Source: Schlesneria sp.
GTDB lineage: Bacteria > Planctomycetota > Planctomycetia > Planctomycetales > Planctomycetaceae
Length of the DNA stretch: 15,453 bases
Reading direction: 5' to 3'
NCBI GenBank assembly: GCA_025353525.1
Contig: JANXOO010001499.1
Coordinates: forward strand, 1-15,453
Within the stretch, counting starts at the first letter, position 1. Each line of letters starts with the position of its first letter. The translations under genes and the position numbers were made by a program. Below are positions 7,571-13,704 of this stretch, one piece after another. The notes beneath the pieces are model-generated. The model was not told the DNA's origin. It worked only from the letters and a program-made list of their open reading frames with translations, and did no database searches.

Positions 7571-8209
7571 ATGCTCAAGATCTGCGATTCTCCGCTGCCT
7601 CAGTCGTTGCTCAGTTACGTCGCATTCCGCGTGGCGTTTCGCGAGACATTCGAGAGTTTGTCCCTGCACAAACGGTGTCTGAGCGAACAGGCGGTGCCGT
7701 TCGGCTACCTGTGCGAAGTTCCGTTTTTGCAGGAAGTGGCTCCCGCCGTACAGCTCGATCTGCTCGCTTCCGTCTGGCACAAGCACCTCAGCCGTGATGT
7801 TCATCGAGCCGATCTGGTCGACGAAAGCGTGGTCTACGCAGCGTGTGAGATGACTGCCCGATTTGTCGAACGCGATCCGTCCAATGTCGTTCGGCTACTC
7901 GCGAACGGGCCGCTTGATCTGACGGTCCCTCTGGATTCGTATCTTGCTCGCGAACTTCGACTGCTTTATCTCGAACTTCCCAACGATGGCGATTTTCTGA
8001 TGATCAGCCAGTTTCTGGATCTTGATCCCGACGACTCGATCGATCAGAAACTGCAAATGGGGATCGATCCGGATCGCATCGGGCCGATGTTCGATGTTTT
8101 GGGTCGTTGGCACGCTTCACCACAATTAACGGGGAACCTTCGCGGGCTTTTGACCGAGGCCGAAGTGGCTCGAGTGGCGACAATTCTGCGGGTTACGTGC
8201 CTGACTTAA
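7571..8209 (+). CDS. Unrecognised soluble protein of 212 residues
   Basis: No family is recognised. The chain has no signal peptide or membrane segment and looks mostly helical. It opens with MLKICDSPLPQ, has a stretch AVQLDLLASVWHKHLSRD near residues 60-80, and an acidic turn QFLDLDPDDSIDQK followed by GIDPDRIGPMFDVLGRWH, and ends in a helix (TEAEVARVATILRVTCLT). The start is uncertain. ATG 7571 has GGAG only three bases away. ATG 7499, with CGGAAAA just before it, would add 24 residues rich in Lys, Arg and Phe. It is last in the same-direction run after the ketosynthase, separated by 188 bases, so co-transcription is possible but not certain. The frame and codon use are gene-like to the stop, just before a REP-like hairpin. 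Confidence 0.72.
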   Translation: MLKICDSPLPQSLLSYVAFRVAFRETFESLSLHKRCLSEQAVPFGYLCEVPFLQEVAPAVQLDLLASVWHKHLSRDVHRADLVDESVVYAACEMTARFVERDPSNVVRLLANGPLDLTVPLDSYLARELRLLYLELPNDGDFLMISQFLDLDPDDSIDQKLQMGIDPDRIGPMFDVLGRWHASPQLTGNLRGLLTEAEVARVATILRVTCLT

Positions 8210-8580
8210 TGCGTCCGCCCGGAAGGGAATTACTGGACGCTAAAAAAGGGGGGAAGGCACCCGCGAAAAAACGGGGACAGGCACCAGGAAGACCTGGAGC
8301 CAGTCCCCGTTTTTCCGCCGGTCGATTTTCCACTACGGGTCGCCTGATTCCAACGTTTTCTGGCTGAGGAACGTAGTCCACACCTGGGAACTCGGTTGAC
8401 CGGCGAAATTGTGTCGGCATACCATACTGATCTGGAAATTCAATGATTTGACTGTATTTCTGATTCCGGAACGGTTCCCAGCCCGTCCGAATCTGTTTTT
8501 TTGGTATTTTCGATCCGGTTCGATTCCTTCAGGGGATGTACCGTTTTGATGACCGCCTGACACTTCCGTGAGCGACAACT
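8210..8580. other. Intergenic stretch with a REP-like element, otherwise featureless
   Basis: A 371-base gap between the unknown protein gene and the large membrane/TPR gene. Its left part holds the REP-like hairpin listed separately. The right part (about 8330-8580) should hold the promoter of the downstream gene. A TTGACT near 8447 has no matching -10 at a proper distance, so I call none. Open frames across it are atypical. Confidence 0.5.
8242..8314. repeat. REP-like palindrome with a degenerate duplicated half-site
   Basis: A long hairpin covers 8267-8314. The outer arms AAAAACGGGGAC (8267-8278) and GTCCCCGTTTTT (8303-8314) pair perfectly for 12 bp. After an A-A mismatch come GGC/GCC, a second A-A mismatch, and CCAGG/CCTGG closing an AAGA loop. 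Just to the left, 8242-8262 repeats the left arm (8266-8286) at 17 of 21 positions, giving a tandem half-site. Head-plus-palindrome layouts like this are known from REP elements mobilised by RAYT (IS200-like) transposases, and similar GGGGACAGGCACC repeats are, to my memory, scattered in planctomycete genomes. No transposase is nearby. The T5 end of the right arm would also let it act as a terminator for the gene ending at 8209. Confidence 0.7.
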
Positions 8581-11500
8581 GTGACTGAACCACTCGATAA
8601 TCCACTCGATCCTGAGAATCCGTCCACTGAATTGCCGCCGACCACTCAGGATGTACCGGTTGCCAGCGATCTGCCTGCGACGCCTGAATCGGGCATCGTG
8701 TCTCCTCCGGTGGATGAGGGGTTACCGGAATGGGAACCCCTCACTCCGGAACTGGTCGAAGACGAAGCGATCCGGGGCGACTTTGTGTTGCGATGGGTCG
8801 TGGTCGGCCTGGCATTATTGCTGGGTGTTTCGCAGATTTCAGAGACCCGGACACTGATCCATCTGAAAAGCGGCCAGTATCTGACGAGTCACGGATTTCT
8901 GCCGGGTGCCACAGATGTTCTTTCGCATACGGCATCAGACCGCAAGTGGGTCAATCTCTCGTGGCTCTTCGACATCGCCGCAGCGACTGTCTGGTCCGTT
9001 GGCGGCGGGATTGGGCTGTCACTCGTACAAGGATTGATCGCGGCACTGGCATTCGGCCTTTTGGCTCATACGCTTCACTCCGGAATTCGGACATGGTGGG
9101 GTTCAATCTGCGCGGTTCTCGCCTTGTTGGCCAGCTATCCCCAGTTTACGGTGCAGCCGGAACTCGTCACGTTGCTCGGGACAAGTTTCGTGCTGTGGTT
9201 GCTGGTCAAGTCGGATGAACCGGGTGCTTCCGGTCGCCTGTGGACACTCGTTCCGGCGCTATGGTTGTGGGCTCAACTCGATCACCGAGCGTGGTTTGGA
9301 TGGTTCCTGCTGCTGTTGTGGGCGGCAGGCGAGTCGATGTCGCGTACCGCCGCCGGATTGAGCGAAAAGAAACCTTGGGGAAAGGTTGTCCTGGCCTCGC
9401 TGGCCGTCGTGGCCGTGCATCCCTTCTTGTGGGAAACGTGGCTGGCGCCTGCCCGGTTGTACATGACCGACTACTATGCGATGCAAATTGCCTACAAGGC
9501 ACCGTCAATCGTTGACCAGGGTGTCTATCCGATGTGGTTCTCGTTTATCTGGACGCCCGTCAGTCACCGGACGATTGCGGCACTCGTTCTTGCGGCAGCG
9601 ACCGTCGTCACAATGCTGCTGAACCGGTCCCGAACTCGTGGATCGCACGTCTGGGCATTTCTGGGTTTCAATACACTCGCGGTTGTCGCATCGCACGAAC
9701 TGGCTGTTGCCAGCCTTGTCAATTGCGTCCTGTGTACCATCAATGCGCAGGTCTGGTATCGCGAGCGATTCGGGCAGGTCTATTCGATTGACTGGCGTGA
9801 GCTGCTCTTTTCGCGTGGCGGTCGGGCGATCACCGTTTTCAGTTTCTTTGCGCTCGCCTGGTTGATCCTGAGCGGTCGGCTGGACGGCCCGGGCGGAAAG
9901 CGAACGGGAGTCGGTTTCGACACTCATTTGGCAAGCGCCATGAATGACTACCGACAACTCGGCGAAAAATCGCTGGACGATCATCCGTTCAATTTCTCGA
10001 TGCGACAAGGCGACCTGATGATTTGGGGCGGGATGAAGCCATTTGTAGACAGCCGCGTCGGTCTGTATCTGGGACGAGGCGCCGCAAATCTGCTGAGTGT
10101 CCACGACAAGACTCGAAAAGCGTTGCAGCAACGCCGTGAAGGGGTCGACGGAACGGGCGAGCCGGACATCTGGAAAGCGACGTTTGAAAAGTACCGGCTG
10201 CAACAGGCGTGGCCACGATTGAATGGCCCGGTCCCGCCACCTGACTATCTGACGTTCTACGATTTGTTGTCGTCCCAGGACTTTACAATTAACGACATCA
10301 ATGCTGCGACCGCCGTCTTTATCAGAACCGATACGAACGACGAAAAGAATACCGCGTATCTGAAAGAACATCCGTTCAATCTGGTTGATCGGGCATTTCG
10401 CGACAAGTCGGCGGGTACCGAGAATATGACGCGCGAATGGTCCAAACCGGCGACGGCGTACGACGAACTTTTTTCGTTGCGGCGGCCAATCGTTCCGGGG
10501 GGTATTCAGGCGGCACAACACTTTTTACAATTGGCGGCAGCGGGTGGAAACCTGCCACCATCGCAGCGTTGCGCGTGCGCACTTCTGGCCATCCGAAATG
10601 CAAATGAAGGTCTGCGCGACGAGCCGAATTGCGCCGAAGGGTATCGGATACTCGGACTGACCTATTCGGTTCTCGGACACATCGAGTCATTGATCCTGAA
10701 GCAGGGCGGTACCGGCGCACAGAACCCGATGCGGTACTACCAGGCCGTGACGGCATTCCAGCAGGCAATCGCACTGAAGCCGGGCGAGACAGGTGCGATC
10801 CGTGAGTTGATCCAGCAGTATGAAGTCACGGGACGCGTCGACGTTCAACTCGAACTTTGGCGAAAACTGCGAGCACTTCGTCCGTTTTCAAAGTCGATGT
10901 CCGTGCCGCAGCGTCAGGAGCGGGAAGCGATTCTTGATGCCATCGGTCGACTGGAAGAACCCGTCTCGAGAATCGACACCATGATCGAAAAACACATGAA
11001 TGACGATGCAGATCGTTTTCAGGTGGCAGCGGGCGCCAATCAGGCGGGCGCGTTGCTCAAATCGATCAAAATTCTGGAAGAAGATGCCGTCTATCTTGAG
11101 AAGAACCCCGAAGCAAAACTTGCATTGGGACGATGGTTGATGGAAGTCGGACGGGGTCGCGATGCGGAATCGCTCTTTGAAGGACTCGAAGGATTCGCCA
11201 GAGATTCATCGTTGCCTGGTTGGCGAGATGCGGCGGCAATGTCGTCGTTAACAACGGCAAACTACATTCGAACGATTGAACTCTGGAGCGAACAATCAAA
11301 ATCGTTCAACGGACAATTGCTGCCGCAGTATCTGCTCACACTACCGTTTGTGACCCTGAATCCGATGTGGATGGGCGCTGATGCCTATCCGACATCAAAC
11401 ATTGCGGCGTCGGCACAGGCCGTTCAAAATATCAGGATCGAAGGCGGAATGATCAATTACCAGATGGCACTCGCCCACATGGAAGCAGGCGCTGTTGACG

Positions 11501-11685
11501 CTGCCGCCGATTCGATTCGTCAGGCCCTTCAGTTGAATCCGCTGTCGCCATTTCGACCGACATTACGATTCTACCTGGAATGTTTGACCGACGAAAAAGT
11601 CGATCTGGCACCAACAGTGCCCGAAGCCGAAGACTTGGCAGATCTGACCGAGTCGGTGGTGGTGCTGCCCGACTCCAATCCCTAG
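8581..11685 (+). CDS. Large polytopic membrane protein, GT-C-like, with C-terminal TPR region
   Basis: A 1034-residue protein. An acidic, Pro-rich cytoplasmic-type leader (1-65) precedes about nine to ten membrane segments between residues 68 and 432. The first loop has the layout of GT-C glycosyltransferase-like proteins: HLKSGQYLTSHGFLPGATDVLSHTASDRKWVNLSWL, including the Pro-x-x-x-Asp...Ser-x-Thr pattern (108-117). After the last helix a soluble domain contains MKPFVDSRVGLYLG (485-498), matching the F-x-D-x-R-x-x-x-Y motif that follows the membrane part in related proteins. The C-terminal third holds TPR-like helical pairs (around 690-770 and the last 80 residues, for example MALAHMEAGAVDAAADSIRQALQLNP). 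Transfer of a lipid-linked sugar is possible but unproven. The start is GTG 8581 with a weak ribosome binding site. It stands alone, 136 bases before the RluA-family gene. Confidence 0.8.
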   Translation: MTEPLDNPLDPENPSTELPPTTQDVPVASDLPATPESGIVSPPVDEGLPEWEPLTPELVEDEAIRGDFVLRWVVVGLALLLGVSQISETRTLIHLKSGQYLTSHGFLPGATDVLSHTASDRKWVNLSWLFDIAAATVWSVGGGIGLSLVQGLIAALAFGLLAHTLHSGIRTWWGSICAVLALLASYPQFTVQPELVTLLGTSFVLWLLVKSDEPGASGRLWTLVPALWLWAQLDHRAWFGWFLLLLWAAGESMSRTAAGLSEKKPWGKVVLASLAVVAVHPFLWETWLAPARLYMTDYYAMQIAYKAPSIVDQGVYPMWFSFIWTPVSHRTIAALVLAAATVVTMLLNRSRTRGSHVWAFLGFNTLAVVASHELAVASLVNCVLCTINAQVWYRERFGQVYSIDWRELLFSRGGRAITVFSFFALAWLILSGRLDGPGGKRTGVGFDTHLASAMNDYRQLGEKSLDDHPFNFSMRQGDLMIWGGMKPFVDSRVGLYLGRGAANLLSVHDKTRKALQQRREGVDGTGEPDIWKATFEKYRLQQAWPRLNGPVPPPDYLTFYDLLSSQDFTINDINAATAVFIRTDTNDEKNTAYLKEHPFNLVDRAFRDKSAGTENMTREWSKPATAYDELFSLRRPIVPGGIQAAQHFLQLAAAGGNLPPSQRCACALLAIRNANEGLRDEPNCAEGYRILGLTYSVLGHIESLILKQGGTGAQNPMRYYQAVTAFQQAIALKPGETGAIRELIQQYEVTGRVDVQLELWRKLRALRPFSKSMSVPQRQEREAILDAIGRLEEPVSRIDTMIEKHMNDDADRFQVAAGANQAGALLKSIKILEEDAVYLEKNPEAKLALGRWLMEVGRGRDAESLFEGLEGFARDSSLPGWRDAAAMSSLTTANYIRTIELWSEQSKSFNGQLLPQYLLTLPFVTLNPMWMGADAYPTSNIAASAQAVQNIRIEGGMINYQMALAHMEAGAVDAAADSIRQALQLNPLSPFRPTLRFYLECLTDEKVDLAPTVPEAEDLADLTESVVVLPDSNP

Positions 11686-11820
11686 ACTTCACACGAAATC
11701 GCCTGCCAACGCACACAATGCAATCGGACGCATCGTGTGCGGACACCGTGCGAACTGACAAGTCACCAGCCATCGTATCGGGTCCGGTCGCCGAAGCTCG
11801 TGACACCCAAAGTGCCCGCT

Positions 11821-12798
11821 ATGCATTCTGCCACGCTGATTGTCGAAAGCTATCTGTCGGGGTGCCGCGTCGACACGTTTCTCGCAAAGCATTTTCGAAG
11901 TTACACGCCTTGGCGAATGCACCGCATGGTTCGGGCCGGTCAGGTCAGCGTTGCCGGAGTCATTGCCACCCCGGATCGCCGCGTATTCACCGACGAGACC
12001 GTGGAAGTCCAGTTGCTCGAACCGCCCGACAATCTGATGCCCGCCGAAGAAATCTCGTTCGGAGTCGTGTTTGAAGATCGCTGGCTTTTGATCGTCAACA
12101 AACCGGCAGGGCTGATCGTCCATCCAACCGGACAAACCCCGTCGGGAACGCTGACGAATGCCGTTCAGTACTATCTGGACAGAAACGCCGCGTTTCCCGG
12201 CGAATCAAAACCAGGCATCGTCCATCGTCTCGACCGGGACACCAGCGGCGTTGTGGCATTAGCGAAAGACCATTTGTCGCACCGGCTGTTGTCGATGCAG
12301 TTCCAGCGCGAACGAATCTCGAAGTCATACATCGCACTGGTTGAGGGTGTCATAAAGGAAGATTCGGGCATGATCGATCTGCCGATCGGACGAGCCCGTG
12401 GCGGTGCGAGTGCCTTGATGACCTGTCAGGCCGACGCCCTCGACGCGCGCGCTTCGAAAACCGGCTATGAAGTCATCGAACGCTTTTCGCGACATTCACT
12501 GGTCAGAGCCAAGCCAAAAACCGGTCGATTGCACCAAATCCGTGTTCACCTCGCGACGATCGGTCATCCTGTAACGGGCGACGACTTCTACGGAATGCTT
12601 GGTGAACTGAAGCCGGACCGGGAACGACCGGCGCTTGGCGAACCGCAAGCAACACCGATCTCGCCCTACATCAATCGTCAGGCGCTGCACGCGGCGGAAC
12701 TGTCGTTCGCTCATCCGATGACGCACGAATGGCATACGTTTTCAGCGGCGTTACCCGACGATATGGAAGCGGCTCTGGAAATGGTACGAACACTTTAA
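11821..12798 (+). CDS. RluA-family RNA pseudouridine synthase
   Basis: It isomerises uridine to pseudouridine in ribosomal RNA (or tRNA) in the cytoplasm. Counted from ATG 11821 (325 residues), an S4 RNA-binding domain lies at about 15-70 (CRVDTFLAKHF, MHRMVRAGQVSVAG). The catalytic domain has VNKPAGLIVHP (92-102) and the family signature HRLDRDTSG with catalytic Asp138. KTGRLHQIRVHLATIGHPVTGD (233-253) is the second conserved block. This is the RluD/RluC-like architecture of usual length; which rRNA site it modifies cannot be told. The start is uncertain. The frame is open to GTG 11737, which would add 28 residues not expected in the family, and neither start has a strong ribosome binding site. 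A short insert rich in Pro and Glu (LKPDRERPALGEPQ, 263-276) lies before the last helix. Confidence 0.95.
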   Translation: MHSATLIVESYLSGCRVDTFLAKHFRSYTPWRMHRMVRAGQVSVAGVIATPDRRVFTDETVEVQLLEPPDNLMPAEEISFGVVFEDRWLLIVNKPAGLIVHPTGQTPSGTLTNAVQYYLDRNAAFPGESKPGIVHRLDRDTSGVVALAKDHLSHRLLSMQFQRERISKSYIALVEGVIKEDSGMIDLPIGRARGGASALMTCQADALDARASKTGYEVIERFSRHSLVRAKPKTGRLHQIRVHLATIGHPVTGDDFYGMLGELKPDRERPALGEPQATPISPYINRQALHAAELSFAHPMTHEWHTFSAALPDDMEAALEMVRTL

Positions 12799-12810
12799 GG
12801 CCGGATTATT

Positions 12811-12891
12811 CAGGTAACCCGAAGCGTTAGCGAGGGAGTGCATCGTTTTCCACCTGGACACCAAAGTTCATTTTCGCACGGCGTTTCGGGT
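12811..12891. repeat. Imperfect inverted repeat with a possible dispersed motif
   Basis: ACCCGAAGCG (12817-12826) is mirrored by CGTTTCGGGT (12882-12891), 9 of 10 pairs, about 55 bases apart. The left copy sits in CCGAAGCGTTAGCGAGGG, which I remember as a recurrent intergenic sequence in planctomycetes, though I cannot verify this. The ten-base TCAGGTAACC occurs here (12810-12819) and again at 12912-12921. It lies in the 178-base gap between the pseudouridine synthase and metallopeptidase genes. Confidence 0.35.
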
Positions 12892-12976
12892 AATGTGGCA
12901 TCAACAGCTTGTCAGGTAACCAGTTGCGACGAGTCGTATTCGAATAGTAAATAATCCGGGCAATGTCAGGAACCTC

Positions 12977-13690
12977 GTGAAGCTATTATACACCTTGATC
13001 GTCTGTTTCCACGGAATGCTGACTTCTGTTTTCGCAGACGTGACGCAGCCATCGTCGCGTTCGGTTCGCAATATCGAAGGGTGGCAGGTTCGCGTTGATA
13101 ATCGATTGCTCGGAGAATCGCCTGATTCACCAACGGGGACCAGGGCACTCCGGTTCCTCGAAGCGAAACTCGTCGAGATCAAAGCTGTGATCCCGGCAGA
13201 GAGGTTGAAAGACCTGCAGGAAGTCACGATAGTTCTGGACCGAAATTGCGGTGAGCTGGAATCGATGCAGTACCATCCGGATGCCGGCTGGCTGAAGTCA
13301 CATGGATATCCAGCGGATCTGGCGAAATGCGTACATATTCCCCGAGCGGCCGATTTGCCAACGCGGCGAAATATCAACGAGCAACCGTGGGTGATCTTGC
13401 ACGAACTGGCGCACGCGTTTCACGACCAGAAACTCGATTTCGACGAACCCCGGATTGTTGCCGCGTACGAACAATTCAAATCAGGCGGTCATGGCGAATC
13501 GGTAATGCTCTACGACGGACGCCGCGTCAAGCATTATGCCTTGACGAATCAAATGGAATTTTTTGCCGAGATGACCGAATCCTTCTTTGGCATCAATGAC
13601 TTCTATCCATTCGACAGGGCCGAATTGAAATCATCCGAGCCCGAGATATTCAAACTGCTCTCGGAAATCTGGATCGCTCCGACGCCCTGA
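12977..13690 (+). CDS. Secreted zinc metallopeptidase, HExxH...EFFAE type (anthrax lethal-factor-like clan)
   Basis: A 237-residue exported protein. A signal peptide (MKLLYTLIVCFHGMLTSVFA) precedes the mature chain from Asp21. The zinc site is HELAHAFHDQ, with ligands His142 and His146 and general base Glu143. The third ligand is probably the second Glu of NQMEFFAEMTESFFG (Glu198). Tyr187, in KHYALTNQMEFFAE, sits where lethal-factor-type enzymes carry a catalytic tyrosine. Upstream, the WQVRVDNRLLG segment and a region ending in CVHIPRAADLP precede the zinc helix. The conserved-looking FFGINDFYPFDRAEL block closes the domain. The substrate is unknown; an extracytoplasmic peptidase role is inferred. 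The GTG start has AGGAA four bases upstream. It converges with the VWA gene, the stops being only 14 bases apart. Confidence 0.88.
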   Translation: MKLLYTLIVCFHGMLTSVFADVTQPSSRSVRNIEGWQVRVDNRLLGESPDSPTGTRALRFLEAKLVEIKAVIPAERLKDLQEVTIVLDRNCGELESMQYHPDAGWLKSHGYPADLAKCVHIPRAADLPTRRNINEQPWVILHELAHAFHDQKLDFDEPRIVAAYEQFKSGGHGESVMLYDGRRVKHYALTNQMEFFAEMTESFFGINDFYPFDRAELKSSEPEIFKLLSEIWIAPTP

Positions 13691-13704
13691 CCTGTATCAG
13701 CCAC

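Noticed and set aside
7383..7682. The ketosynthase frame stays open for about 100 codons past its TGA, reading GGITVVGATAKTEIPVGES near the start
   Set aside because: The ketosynthase ends normally in NSFGFGGNNTCLVL, the open stretch has only a TTG start (7461) without a ribosome binding site, and it overlaps the better-supported gene at 7571. A frameshifted N-terminus for that gene was considered but has no support.
7394..7804. Minus-strand open frame of 136 codons opposite the unknown protein gene
   Set aside because: Composition is that of an antisense shadow of the plus-strand frame; no start signal or family resemblance.
8107..8367. Open frame through the REP-like element ending GQAPGRPGASPRFSAGRF
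   Set aside because: It is a translation of the palindrome itself and overlaps the end of the upstream gene.
9505..10521. Minus-strand frame of 338 codons inside the membrane/TPR gene
   Set aside because: Antisense shadow; the plus-strand frame has coherent membrane helices and motifs throughout.
12937..12946. Ten-base palindrome TATTCGAATA upstream of the metallopeptidase gene
   Set aside because: Too short to stand out from chance in this AT-rich patch, and no promoter pair could be placed around it.
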